This document shows positions 44,374-52,852 of a DNA stretch of 64,000 nt, piece by piece. The translations under genes were made by a program, and so were the position numbers. How positions within the stretch are numbered: the first letter of the stretch is position 1; each line of letters begins with the position of its first letter. The notes beneath the pieces were generated by a model. The model was not told the DNA's origin, did not search any database, and saw only the letters and a list, made by a program, of their open reading frames with translations. The stretch comes from Microbulbifer agarilyticus. GTDB taxonomy: Bacteria; Pseudomonadota; Gammaproteobacteria; Pseudomonadales; Cellvibrionaceae. The stretch lies in assembly GCF_001999945.1 (NCBI RefSeq), contig NZ_CP019650.1, positions 2,480,001 to 2,544,000 of the forward strand. Reading direction: 5' to 3'.

Positions 44374-45843
44374 ATGTCGAGCATCGCTGAACTGAACCCA
44401 ACGCCGCTGTGGAAACACTTCGCAAAGTTGTGCGAGATCCCGCGCCCATCCAAGCATGAAGACCAGGTAGTGGCGTATATTGTCGATTTCGCAAAAAATC
44501 GCGGGCTCGACGTCAAGCTGGATCAGGTCGGCAACGTCATCCTGAAGAAGCCCGCTACTCCGGGCATGGAAAATCGCAAAATTCTGGCGATGCAGAGCCA
44601 CGTAGACATGGTGCCGCAGAAAAATGCCGACACCGAGCACGATTTCCTGACCGACTCCATCAAACCCTATGTGGATGGTGAATGGGTAACCGCAGAAGGC
44701 ACTACCCTCGGCGCTGATAACGGCATCGGCGTGGCCGCGATTCTGGCATTAATGGAATCCACCGATATTCCGCACCCGCCGCTGGAAGCCCTGCTGACCA
44801 TCGACGAGGAAGCGGGCATGACCGGTGCGAAACACCTGCAGCCAGGCCACTTTGAAGCGGACCTGTTGCTGAACCTCGACACTGAAGACGAAGGCGAGCT
44901 GTACGTGGGTTGTGCCGGCGGTGTCGATATCAATGTAACCCTGCCCTACACCGCAGAACCCCTGCCGGCCGGCCATCAGGCGTTCAAACTGAGCGTACGC
45001 GGCCTGCGCGGCGGTCACTCCGGGCTGGATATCGACAAAGGGCGCGGCAACGCCAACAAGATAGCCAACCGCATCATCGATGCCGCCCTGCAGCAAATTC
45101 CAGCACTGCGAATCGCCAGCCTCGATGGCGGCAGCCTGCGCAATGCGATTCCGCGCGAATCGTTTTCTGTGATTACCGTACCTGCGGAACAGGCGGCGCA
45201 GCTGCAAGAAATTTTCCAGCAGGCCACAGCAATCATCAAAGCGGAACTGGATAACGAAGCGAAGTTGGATATCGCACTGGAGGGCACCGATGCACCGGCA
45301 AGTGTGTTGGATACCGAAGCGCAGCTGAAGCTGATTCGCGCTATCCGCTGCTGCCCCAACGACGTAGAGCGTATGAGCACCGCGCTGGAAGGCATTGCCG
45401 ATACCTCCAACAACCTGGCGCGCGTCGTCACCGAAACCGAAAACGGTAACGCACAAGTGCGCATCCAGTGCCTGGTACGCAGCCTGTCAGACAGCGCACG
45501 TGATGCGCACGGCCTGAATGTGGCCGCAGCCTTCCAGCTGGCCGGCGCCAATGCCCTACTGGAAAATGACTACCCCGGCTGGACACCAAACATGCAGTCG
45601 CCGCTGCTGGCACTAATGAAGGATGTCTACAAGGATATGGAAGGTAGCGAGCCGGAGGTGAAAGTGATCCATGCCGGCCTCGAGTGCGGCCTACTGGCCA
45701 AGCCGTACCCCAACTGGGATATGGTTTCTTTCGGCCCCACCATTCGTCGCGCGCACTCGCCGGAAGAGCGCGTGCACATCCAGAGTGTGGCAAATTTCTG
45801 GGATTACTTTGTGAAGGTTGTTGGGGCAATTCCCAGCAACTAA
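44374..45843 (+). CDS. pepD: Aminoacyl-histidine dipeptidase (peptidase D)
   Basis: Cytosolic M20/M28-type metallo-dipeptidase for Xaa-His and other dipeptides. The 489-residue chain shows SHVDMVPQKN (His-Asp metal ligands near 80), TLGADNGIGVAAILALME (bridging Asp), TIDEEAGMTGAKHL (catalytic Glu), and LRGGHSGLDIDKGRGNANKI (lid-domain His), with the C-terminal IHAGLECGLL and RRAHSPEERVHI ligands. ATG 44374 has AGGA seven bases upstream. Terminated by a strong hairpin. Confidence 0.93.
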   Translation: MSSIAELNPTPLWKHFAKLCEIPRPSKHEDQVVAYIVDFAKNRGLDVKLDQVGNVILKKPATPGMENRKILAMQSHVDMVPQKNADTEHDFLTDSIKPYVDGEWVTAEGTTLGADNGIGVAAILALMESTDIPHPPLEALLTIDEEAGMTGAKHLQPGHFEADLLLNLDTEDEGELYVGCAGGVDINVTLPYTAEPLPAGHQAFKLSVRGLRGGHSGLDIDKGRGNANKIANRIIDAALQQIPALRIASLDGGSLRNAIPRESFSVITVPAEQAAQLQEIFQQATAIIKAELDNEAKLDIALEGTDAPASVLDTEAQLKLIRAIRCCPNDVERMSTALEGIADTSNNLARVVTETENGNAQVRIQCLVRSLSDSARDAHGLNVAAAFQLAGANALLENDYPGWTPNMQSPLLALMKDVYKDMEGSEPEVKVIHAGLECGLLAKPYPNWDMVSFGPTIRRAHSPEERVHIQSVANFWDYFVKVVGAIPSN

Positions 45844-45859
45844 ACAGATCATATTGTGC

Positions 45860-45891
45860 AAAAAAGCCCGGCTTCAAACCCGGGCTTTTTT
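45860..45891 (+). terminator. Intrinsic terminator of pepD
   Basis: GCCCGG (45866-45871) pairs with CCGGGC (45880-45885), flanked by six A and six T. It lies 17 bases after the pepD stop. Confidence 0.95.
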
Positions 45892-45964
45892 GTATTCCCT
45901 ACCCAGACAAGGGAAAATAGCGCAGCACGCTTCCCGCAACATCAAAAATAATCAGGAGCTTTCT

Positions 45965-46612
45965 ATGGCACAGTACGAGTGGTTGCTTTTTGACCTGGAC
46001 GGCACACTGAGTGATCCGGCAGAAGGCTTTGTAAACTGCATGAATCACGCATTGGTATTCCACGACCAGGCACCGAGAGCGGCAGACGAGTTGACGCCCT
46101 ACATTGGTCCTCCGCTGGAACACACGATCGGTAACCTCACGGGTAATACCAGCGATGCATTTGTCAGCTCCATGGTGGGCAAGTACCGGGAGCGCTATGG
46201 AGACACCGGCTACGCCGAAAACACCCTCTACCCTGGGGTGAACCAAATGCTGGAGACCCTGCGCGAAAGCAAGAACGTTCGTCTCGGCGTTTGCACGTCA
46301 AAACGCGCCGACTTTGCCACTCGTATTCTCGAGCAGTTCAATCTGTTGCCCTTTTTTGAATTCGTCAGCGGCGGTGATGTAGGTATCGGGAAATGGCAGC
46401 AACTGGAAAAGCTGCTGGCGGAAAACACCATTAGCCGCAACACACTGATGATCGGCGACCGCCACTTTGATCTGAACGCCGCGCACAAAAATCAGCTGAA
46501 GTCCGCGGGCGTACTTTGGGGATATGGCTCCCGCGAAGAGCTGCAAGAGCATCAACCGGCCTACCTGTTTGCGCACCCACAGGAAATTGGCAGGCAGTTT
46601 TGCCGAGCCTAG
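45965..46612 (+). CDS. HAD-superfamily phosphatase (Gph/phosphoglycolate-phosphatase-like)
   Basis: Small-metabolite phosphatase of 215 residues. Asp10-Leu-Asp12-Gly-Thr (motif I, LLFDLDGTLSDP), LGVCTSKR (motif II Ser/Thr), and MIGDRHFDLNAA (motif III/IV) are all present, with a helical cap between residues 20 and 80 (VNCMNHALVFHDQAPRAADE). AGGAG lies seven bases before ATG 45965, so a longer upstream frame is not used. Phosphoglycolate phosphatase, or another phosphatase of the Gph group, is likely. Followed by a hairpin at 46646. Confidence 0.87.
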   Translation: MAQYEWLLFDLDGTLSDPAEGFVNCMNHALVFHDQAPRAADELTPYIGPPLEHTIGNLTGNTSDAFVSSMVGKYRERYGDTGYAENTLYPGVNQMLETLRESKNVRLGVCTSKRADFATRILEQFNLLPFFEFVSGGDVGIGKWQQLEKLLAENTISRNTLMIGDRHFDLNAAHKNQLKSAGVLWGYGSREELQEHQPAYLFAHPQEIGRQFCRA

Positions 46613-46645
46613 TCATCTGAGGCTGGTGACCAGCAATCCTGCTTT

Positions 46646-46672
46646 GGCCAGTGCATCTGCTGGCCCCTTTTT
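46646..46672 (+). terminator. Possible intrinsic terminator of the HAD gene
   Basis: GGCCAG (46646-46651) pairs with CTGGCC (46660-46665) around an 8-base loop, then CC and TTTTT. It lies 34 bases after the HAD stop. Confidence 0.65.
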
Positions 46673-46739
46673 GGCGACTGACGCATAATGCGCGGCCGCT
46701 TTAAGCATACTGATTAAAATACAGCGAACGGCCTGATCT

Positions 46740-47732
46740 ATGTGGTTTAAGAACCTGCGCGTCTACCGCCTCACCCGAGAATTCACCCTGTCAGCGGAAC
46801 AGCTCAACGAGATGCTGGAACCGGATACCTTTACTCCCTGCGGCAGCCAGGATATGGCGCGCTACGGCTGGGTGCCCCCGCTGGGGCGTCACGGCACCGA
46901 GCTGGTACACGCTGCCAATGGCTACCTGATGGTATGCGCCAAGAAGCAGGAAAAAGTGATCCCTGCGGCGGTGGTCAACGAGAAGGTCGAAGAAATGGCG
47001 CTGGCTATTTCTGAAAAAGAGGCCCGCAGTGTGGGCCGCAAGGAGCGGCAGAACCTGAAGGATGAAGTGCTGCTGGAAATGCGACCAAAAGCCTTCGCCC
47101 GTTCGCGCCTGCAGTTTGCCTACATTGACCCCAAAGATAACTGGATCGTGGTCAACGCATCTTCCGCGAAAGCGGCGGAAGAGCTGCTGGAAAATCTGCG
47201 TGAAGCCATCAGCAGCCTGTCGGTGGTGCCGGTCGCCGCAAAGAATATCCCTCAGCAGTCCATGACCCACTGGCTGACCGCACCTGAAGCACCCACCAAT
47301 TTCGAGTTTGGTCACGAGTGCGAGCTGCGCGACCCGCAGGAATCCGGCAGTGTCATTCGCTGTAAAAACCAGGACCTGTGCGCGGAGGAGATCCATAACC
47401 ATCTCGTCGCCGGCATGCAGGTGCACAAGCTGGGGCTGATCTGGCGCGACGGTGTCGAGCTGATGGTGGACGATCAGCTGGCGATCAAACGCTTGAAATT
47501 CAGTGACGAGGTTACCGAAAAAGCGGACAACGTAGATGCGGATAATGCTGCTCAGCGTTTCGACATTGAGTTCTCGGTTATGACCCTCGAAATTTCTGCA
47601 CTGCTGAAAGATTTGCTGGCTGCCTTTGGCGGGCTCAATACCGATACCGCCAGCGTGGACGAAATCGTTGCCCGTGCCAGCCGCGAGGAACGCGACCGGC
47701 AGGTGAGCAGCGAAGTCGAAGAGGTCATTTGA
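46740..47732 (+). CDS. rdgC: Recombination-associated protein RdgC
   Basis: Nucleoid-associated DNA-binding protein that forms a ring dimer and restrains RecA. The 330-residue product starts MWFKNLRVYRLTREF, the conserved RdgC N-terminus, and contains the family's GSQDMARYGWVPPLGRHG, LRLQ-type FARSRLQFAYIDPK and WLTAPEAPTNFEFGHECEL segments with IRCKNQDL. Length fits (about 303 in E. coli), with a longer acidic C-terminus (ERDRQVSSEVEEVI). Monocistronic. It is followed by a structured leader of the DUF4136 gene. Confidence 0.93.
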   Translation: MWFKNLRVYRLTREFTLSAEQLNEMLEPDTFTPCGSQDMARYGWVPPLGRHGTELVHAANGYLMVCAKKQEKVIPAAVVNEKVEEMALAISEKEARSVGRKERQNLKDEVLLEMRPKAFARSRLQFAYIDPKDNWIVVNASSAKAAEELLENLREAISSLSVVPVAAKNIPQQSMTHWLTAPEAPTNFEFGHECELRDPQESGSVIRCKNQDLCAEEIHNHLVAGMQVHKLGLIWRDGVELMVDDQLAIKRLKFSDEVTEKADNVDADNAAQRFDIEFSVMTLEISALLKDLLAAFGGLNTDTASVDEIVARASREERDRQVSSEVEEVI

Positions 47733-47761
47733 TGACTGTTTAGTTTCGCGTGTGAAAATGC

Positions 47762-47816
47762 GCCAATCCCGGTCTAGGCTGAACAGGAAACCCTGTTTAA
47801 CACCACCGGGATTGGC
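47762..47816 (+). promoter_or_regulatory. Nested stem-loop immediately upstream of the DUF4136 gene
   Basis: GCCAATCCCGG (47762-47772) pairs with CCGGGATTGGC (47806-47816), an 11-bp perfect stem ending two bases before the ATG at 47819. Inside lies a second stem, AACAGG (47782-47787) with CCTGTT (47792-47797). It would occupy the ribosome-landing area if transcribed, or could be an rdgC 3' structure without a T-run. Confidence 0.55.
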
Positions 47817-47818
47817 CT

Positions 47819-48370
47819 ATGACCTTCCGTAAATTCTCCCTATTTTCCCTGCTTCCTCTCGCAATTACCGCGCTGCTAACACTTTGCGGCTGCGCCAACA
47901 ACACCTCCTCTCAACAGTCCGCCAGTATGGCCCAGTACCGAACCTTCGGGTTTGTTCCGCAAAACGGCACACCGAGCCGTGCCACCAGCCTCGCCCACAA
48001 CGCCGTGTCGCAAGAGCTGATGTCTCGCGGCATGATGCCGAGCGATAACCCGGATGTACTGGTCAACGTACATGTGTTCGCCAATCGTCAGGTGAAAATG
48101 CCGAGAAATTCGAACCTCGGTTTTGCCGCCGCGCGCTATCCATATCTCGAGGAGTACTACAACAACCTGCCTCCCGGCTATCACGCTAACGTTAGCCAAT
48201 ACACCGAGGGCCACCTGACGGTAGACATACTGGATACCCGACAGAAGCGTGTGGTCTGGCGTGGCCAGGCCAACAAGCCAGTAACGCGCAGAGTACTCAA
48301 CAACCCGACCCGCGCGATGGATCAGGCTGTGGGGGAAGCTTTCCGCAGTTTCCCGTCGCAACGGCGCTAA
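47819..48370 (+). CDS. DUF4136 lipoprotein
   Basis: Putative outer-membrane or periplasmic lipoprotein of 183 residues. The signal peptide runs to LTLCGC with Cys25 as the likely lipidated residue. The body contains AQYRTFGFVPQ, VNVHVFANRQVKM, and the C-terminal VDILDTRQKRVVWRGQANKPV with a closing AVGEAFRSFPSQ, the DUF4136 pattern (TFDW-like start and WRG segment). Function unknown; this family is common in marine and soil proteobacteria. A nested hairpin lies against its start codon, and a bidirectional terminator follows. Confidence 0.85.
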   Translation: MTFRKFSLFSLLPLAITALLTLCGCANNTSSQQSASMAQYRTFGFVPQNGTPSRATSLAHNAVSQELMSRGMMPSDNPDVLVNVHVFANRQVKMPRNSNLGFAAARYPYLEEYYNNLPPGYHANVSQYTEGHLTVDILDTRQKRVVWRGQANKPVTRRVLNNPTRAMDQAVGEAFRSFPSQRR

Positions 48371-48400
48371 GCGCACCGCGACTCAAATCGTACACACAAA

Positions 48401-48427
48401 AAAATGGCCGCTAGTAGCGGCCATTTT
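48401..48427. terminator. Bidirectional intrinsic terminator
   Basis: AAAATGGCCGC (48401-48411) pairs with GCGGCCATTTT (48417-48427) around a 5-base loop. It lies between the DUF4136 gene stop (48370) and the gnd stop (48447) and can serve both convergent genes. Confidence 0.92.
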
Positions 48428-48446
48428 CATTTACTAAAGCTAGCAA

Positions 48447-49967
48447 TCACAATTTTTGCATCGGTCGGCCAGGCTCACTCCACAATACGTGGTACTTCTC
48501 CTGCTCAGGCTTGTCCACGCGTGAGAACGTGTGCGCACCAAAGAAATCGCGCTGCGCCTGCAGTAGGTTTGCCGGCAGGGATTCGCGGCGGAAGGCATCG
48601 TAGTAGCTAAGCGCCGAGGACAGTGCCGGAACCGGGATACCACCGATGGTGGCGTCGGCCACTGCACGGCGCCAGTTACCCTGGTGCTCGGCAATCTGCT
48701 GGATAAAGAAATCGTCCAGCAACAAGTTAGACAGTTTCACATCGCGCTCGTAAGCATCGCTAATGGACTGCAGGAACACCGCGCGAATGATACAGCCAGC
48801 ACGCCAGATTCTGGCAATTTCGGCAAAGTTTAATTGCCAGCCCTGCTCACGCGCCGCCAGCTTCATCAGGTCGAAACCCTGAGCGTATACGCAAATCTTC
48901 GCGCAGTAGAGAGCATCGTGGAGCTGTGCAATCACTTCCTTGCGTCGCTCTTCCGCAACCGGGGCGATCTCTGGGCCGATCAGCTTTTTCGCCGCGCGTC
49001 CGCGCAATACCTTGCGGGTGGAAAGCGAACGGGCAAATACCGCTTCCGCAATACTTGGCGCGGGGCAGCCAACTTCCAGTGCACTAACCGCCGTCCACAG
49101 ACCTGTACCTTTCTGGCCCGCGCGATCGAGAATCACATCGACCAATGGCTCGCCGGTTTCTGTATCGCGGGTATCCAAAACTTCAGCACTGATATCAATC
49201 AGATAGCTGTTCAGCACACCCTTGTTCCACTCGCGGAACACAGCGGCAATTTCGCTGGGGGTCATTTCCAGCGCACTGCGCATCACGTCATAGACTTCGC
49301 AGATCATCTGCATATCGGCGTACTCAATACCGTTATGCACCATTTTGACGAAGTGTCCCGAGCCGATAGGACCTATATAGGCGGCACAGGGCTCACCCTC
49401 TTTGACTGGGTTACCAGGCTCGAAACGCTCAATTGGTTGGCCACTCGCAGGGTCAACCTTTGCGGCGATCGCATGCCAAACAGGCTCGATGCGCGCCCAA
49501 GCATAGCGGTCACCACTTGGCATCAGTGACGGTCCGAAACGCGCCCCTACTTCACCGCCAGAAACTGCCGTGGTGAAGAAGATAAGCTTGCCCTCGTAAC
49601 GCTTGCAGCGCTGTACCGAGTCGGTCCACAGGCTGTTGCCAGTGTCGATCACGATATCGTCGGCCTGCAGACCGGCATCCAGCAGCTTGTTGCAGACATC
49701 ATCGACCGGGGCACCGGCCGGCACGGACAGAATCACCAGGTGGGGCGCCTTGGTGCGGGACAGCAGCTCGGTATATGAGTTACACACTTCGACCCGCGGA
49801 GGCTGATCACCACGTTCTTTGGCATCCTGCTCTAACAGATCTTCCAGACGGCTGTGGTCTAGATCGAAGGCACACACGCGGTATCCGTTGTCCACCAGGT
49901 TGAGGATTAGGTTCTTCCCCATCACGCCGGCGCCAATAAAGCCGATATCGCATAGTGTTTCTGACAT
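48447..49967 (-). CDS. gnd: 6-phosphogluconate dehydrogenase, decarboxylating
   Basis: Pentose-phosphate enzyme that converts 6-phosphogluconate to ribulose 5-phosphate with NADP reduction. The 506-residue product begins GFIGAGVMGKNLILNLVDNGY (Rossmann), has the substrate loop SGGEVGARFGPSLMPSG near 135, the catalytic Lys/His region GHFVKMVHNGIEYADMQ near 210, and DRAGQKGTGLWTAVSALEVG near 290. Length is typical of the long-form enzyme with C-terminal tail. GGAG six bases before ATG. No other pentose-phosphate gene is adjacent. Confidence 0.93.
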   Translation of the reverse strand: MSETLCDIGFIGAGVMGKNLILNLVDNGYRVCAFDLDHSRLEDLLEQDAKERGDQPPRVEVCNSYTELLSRTKAPHLVILSVPAGAPVDDVCNKLLDAGLQADDIVIDTGNSLWTDSVQRCKRYEGKLIFFTTAVSGGEVGARFGPSLMPSGDRYAWARIEPVWHAIAAKVDPASGQPIERFEPGNPVKEGEPCAAYIGPIGSGHFVKMVHNGIEYADMQMICEVYDVMRSALEMTPSEIAAVFREWNKGVLNSYLIDISAEVLDTRDTETGEPLVDVILDRAGQKGTGLWTAVSALEVGCPAPSIAEAVFARSLSTRKVLRGRAAKKLIGPEIAPVAEERRKEVIAQLHDALYCAKICVYAQGFDLMKLAAREQGWQLNFAEIARIWRAGCIIRAVFLQSISDAYERDVKLSNLLLDDFFIQQIAEHQGNWRRAVADATIGGIPVPALSSALSYYDAFRRESLPANLLQAQRDFFGAHTFSRVDKPEQEKYHVLWSEPGRPMQKL

Positions 49968-50213
49968 GTAGTTCTCCAGTGCGCAGGAATCTTGTATTGC
50001 CGCGGGGTTCGCCCGAACGCCGCCGCTCGCTCAAAGGGCGCGGAGTATAGCAATCGAACTAGCGCTGCGGGAGCGCATTTTGACACTGGGGCCATTGTAG
50101 TAGCCCCGCAGGGCATTCACCGGTTTCTCACACCGGGGCTGCGAGGGTACACTTCAGCCCTGACCGACGAGCCGAGAACTATTCTTGAGCCGTTTCATGC
50201 GTTTAAGAGACCT

Positions 50214-50753
50214 ATGACGATGCCCGAGCAGTCCCCCAAGTTGAAAACGGCACGCTTTAATGCCCCCTGGAGCAGAGAGCTGAAGCTACTAACGCTTCTG
50301 GCCAGTGTCATTCTGATCGGGATCAGCACGCTTCTGCTGGTAAAGGAACCCGAGCAGTCACCGCCCCTATACCATCTGGGTATCTGGCTACCACTGGTGC
50401 TGCTGGTACTATGCGCATTGTTTACCGTCCGGGGATATCAACTGGAGGGCGACCAACTGCTGGTACTACGCCCTGGTTGGCACAGCCGGGTTTCATTACG
50501 CGAATTGCAATCGGTAACCCTGGACGCGAAGGCAATGGATGGCTCCATCAAGCTATTCGGTAACGGCGGATTGTTCAGCTATCTGGGCCTGTTTCGCAAC
50601 AAGAAGCTCGGGCGCTATCGCGCCTACGCCACAGACGCGGCAAAGGCCGTAGTGATCAAATTCCCAACATCAACAGTAGTGGTTACCCCGGACAAACCGC
50701 AGCTATTCGTGCAGGTCGCACAGAAACTGGCAGGTACCACAGGAGCCTCTTGA
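50214..50753 (+). CDS. Small membrane protein with PH-like (bPH) domain
   Basis: Protein of 179 residues with two adjacent hydrophobic helices near residues 20-65 (LLTLLASVILIGISTLLLV, LGIWLPLVLLVLCALFTV) followed by a soluble beta-rich part (YQLEGDQLLVLRPGWHSRVSLRELQSVTLD, LFRNKKLGRYRAYATDAAKAVVIKFP) of the bacterial pleckstrin-homology type. Function unknown. An AAGAGA stretch lies just upstream; ATGs at 50214 and 50220 are both plausible, and longer frames into the gnd leader are unlikely because their codons look non-coding. Divergent from gnd. Confidence 0.7.
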   Translation: MTMPEQSPKLKTARFNAPWSRELKLLTLLASVILIGISTLLLVKEPEQSPPLYHLGIWLPLVLLVLCALFTVRGYQLEGDQLLVLRPGWHSRVSLRELQSVTLDAKAMDGSIKLFGNGGLFSYLGLFRNKKLGRYRAYATDAAKAVVIKFPTSTVVVTPDKPQLFVQVAQKLAGTTGAS

Positions 50754-50821
50754 GACCCGTCTCTAGCCCTTTCCGGCCGAGACTATGCCACCAGATGTTG
50801 GCGCTGAACTACACTCAGTAA

Positions 50822-51349
50822 ATGCAGAATTACAGCGACGATCCGAATAGACAGCACGCCATCCCTCGCCTGCAGATTGCAGCTCTCGTTTGCCTGCTGG
50901 TGGCGAGTTGGCTGAGCTTGGCCGGAGAATCGCGTACCGAACCCCTGCAGTTTGCCAAGGGCGCCACCAGCGCTTCCGTTTCCGGCAAAATCCAGGGCTA
51001 CCATGGCGTCAACTACACCCTCGCGGCAAAGGCCGGGCAGCAGATAAGCATAACGCTCACCTCTCCTCATACCGCCACCTACTTCAACGTTTACGGCCCT
51101 GGTACCGGCCCCGGCGATGCGGCGATCTACGTTGGGTCAATCAAAGGCGAGCGTTTTTCTGAAAAACTCCCTTCCAGTGGCACTTACACGATTCAGGTCT
51201 ACATGATGCGCAGTGCCGCACGTCGCAACGAAACAGCACCGTTTACGCTGCAGGTGGAAATAGATAGCAAACGCAGTAGCCGTTCGCGCAAGGAGAAAAA
51301 CCCAAGTCGTCTGGCGGCGTCATTTGACCCAGAGTCTGACGGGAGTTAA
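50822..51349 (+). CDS. PliG-like periplasmic g-type lysozyme inhibitor domain protein (paralogue 1)
   Basis: Secreted or periplasmic protein of 175 residues with a signal peptide (LQIAALVCLLVASWLSLAGE). The beta-sandwich resembles the periplasmic inhibitor of g-type lysozyme: GKIQGYHGVNYTLAAKAGQQISI, YFNVYGPG, and the loop SSGTYTIQVYMMRSAARRNE near residues 119-138. In PliG this loop inserts into the lysozyme cleft. The Ser/Arg-rich C-terminus (SKRSSRSRKEKNPSR) is an unusual basic tail. A second, related gene follows at 52228 beyond a lipase gene. The family is also found under unrelated names in annotations. The role may be defence against host or protist lysozyme. Confidence 0.7.
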   Translation: MQNYSDDPNRQHAIPRLQIAALVCLLVASWLSLAGESRTEPLQFAKGATSASVSGKIQGYHGVNYTLAAKAGQQISITLTSPHTATYFNVYGPGTGPGDAAIYVGSIKGERFSEKLPSSGTYTIQVYMMRSAARRNETAPFTLQVEIDSKRSSRSRKEKNPSRLAASFDPESDGS

Positions 51350-51380
51350 CGTCTGGGGACTTGAGTATCTACCCCGAGAA

Positions 51381-52169
51381 ATGGAATTCTTGAATACCAT
51401 GAAACCCCTGCTGCCCACGCTCGCTATCGCCGCACTTATACTTTTGCTGCCTTCCTCCGCGCTCGCCGGAGACTGCGTGATACTGCTACACGGCCTCGCG
51501 AAGTCCGACCATTCCATGCAGAAGCTGGATTCAGCACTTACCGATGCCGGGTTTGCCACCGTCAACGTGGATTACCCCTCCACCGATCACCCCATCGAAA
51601 AACTGGCAGGCCCTGCGATTGCACCCGCTCTGGACCGCTGTACAGAACTGACCGGCAAAGAAACCAGCCAAAGCAAGGTACATTTTGTTACCCATTCCAT
51701 GGGCGGCATTCTGGTGCGCCAGTACCTTGGTAATGTGAAAGTCGAAAACCTTGGACGGGTGGTGATGCTCGGACCACCCAATGGCGGTAGCGAAGTGGTG
51801 GACAACCTGGGAAGCTTTCCGGGGTTTCAGTTTATGTTTGGCGAGGCGGGGCTGCAGCTAGGTACAGGAAAAATGAGCGTGCCCAACAAGTTGGGTGCGG
51901 CGAACTTTGAACTTGGCATTATCGCCGGTAACCGCAGTATCAACCCGATTCTGTCCACCATGCTCCCGGAAAAGGATGACGGAAAAGTCACCGTTGCTAG
52001 GACCCGTCTGAAGGGAATGAAAGACCACATTGAAATGCCTGTCACCCACGTATTCATGATGAAAAACCGCAAAGTAATTGCGCAGGTGATTCACTTTCTA
52101 AAGCGCGGCACCTTCATGCGCGAAGTATCATCTATCCAAAGCGGCATTAACCCGAAATCGCGCGACTGA
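51381..52169 (+). CDS. Exported alpha/beta-hydrolase, lipase/esterase-like
   Basis: Secreted or periplasmic hydrolase of 262 residues with signal peptide (PTLAIAALILLLPSSALA). The core has CVILLHGLAKSDHSM (oxyanion strand), VHFVTHSMGGILVRQYL with nucleophile Ser106 in the THSMGG elbow (Thr replaces the first Gly of the usual elbow), VVMLGPPNGGSEV, and C-terminal THVFMM near the expected His. No lid or Ca-site typical of true triacylglycerol lipases was identified. It sits between two PliG-like paralogues and may be cotranscribed with them. ATG 51381 or 51399 could start it; neither has a good ribosome site. Confidence 0.77.
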   Translation: MEFLNTMKPLLPTLAIAALILLLPSSALAGDCVILLHGLAKSDHSMQKLDSALTDAGFATVNVDYPSTDHPIEKLAGPAIAPALDRCTELTGKETSQSKVHFVTHSMGGILVRQYLGNVKVENLGRVVMLGPPNGGSEVVDNLGSFPGFQFMFGEAGLQLGTGKMSVPNKLGAANFELGIIAGNRSINPILSTMLPEKDDGKVTVARTRLKGMKDHIEMPVTHVFMMKNRKVIAQVIHFLKRGTFMREVSSIQSGINPKSRD

Positions 52170-52227
52170 TTTTGAGTTCGGCAGCCTACACTTTTGGATC
52201 TTTCCTTTAGCGGCAGGATTTTCAGTA

Positions 52228-52809
52228 GTGCAGCGTCCGTCATCGCTCTCCAGCGCTATCAATACGCCCAGAACCCGTGATGCCGTCCTAAGCGCTGCAT
52301 ACCCATTAGCAACCTCTCGTGCTGCGCGGCAACTTCGTCACAGCCTGCTCATATTGCTCGTGTATCTGTCCAGCCATACCGTATACGCCGATGGGAGCCA
52401 AGCTTCACCAATAGTCGGGAGCACAGGGTCACAGTCAGCGCAGCCCCGCGGTGCACACATCAAACCGGCAAAAATCCAGTTAAGCCAGAACAGTGAGAAT
52501 GAGCTTTTCGCGAATGGCATAAAGGGCTCTCTCCAGGGTGAGCACACCCGAGAATATCTTTTCGCTGCAAATACCGGACAACAGCTGCAACTGGATATCT
52601 TGAGCGATCATGCGCTAGTAGGATTTCGTATCACCGCGCCTGCATCAACACGTGCTCTCCACGAAAGTCGTGTCAGGAAAAGCAGTTATTCCGTGACCTT
52701 ACCGCGCGATGGTACCTATCGGATAGTGGTCTTTCTCATGGAAGCTGCTGCCAAGAAAGACGAGCGCGCTGATTTCACCCTGAACATTCGAATCAGCAAC
52801 CCGGGATGA
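52228..52809 (+). CDS. PliG-like domain protein (paralogue 2)
   Basis: Predicted exported protein of 193 residues from a GTG. The N-terminus is long before the hydrophobic export helix (SLLILLVYLSSHTVYA, near 38-53), so the real start may be downstream. The C-terminal ~110 residues match paralogue 1: GSLQGEHTREYLFAANTGQQLQLDI, FRITAPAS, and DGTYRIVVFLMEAAAKKDE with FTLNIRIS. Conservation is concentrated in the loop that would contact lysozyme, where basic residues differ (AARRNE versus AAKKDE), so the two may target different enzymes. Together with the lipase gene this forms a three-gene set. Confidence 0.65.
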   Translation: MQRPSSLSSAINTPRTRDAVLSAAYPLATSRAARQLRHSLLILLVYLSSHTVYADGSQASPIVGSTGSQSAQPRGAHIKPAKIQLSQNSENELFANGIKGSLQGEHTREYLFAANTGQQLQLDILSDHALVGFRITAPASTRALHESRVRKSSYSVTLPRDGTYRIVVFLMEAAAKKDERADFTLNIRISNPG

Positions 52810-52852
52810 CATTTCCACGAATGAAATAACGCTCGGAGTAGTATTCAACACT

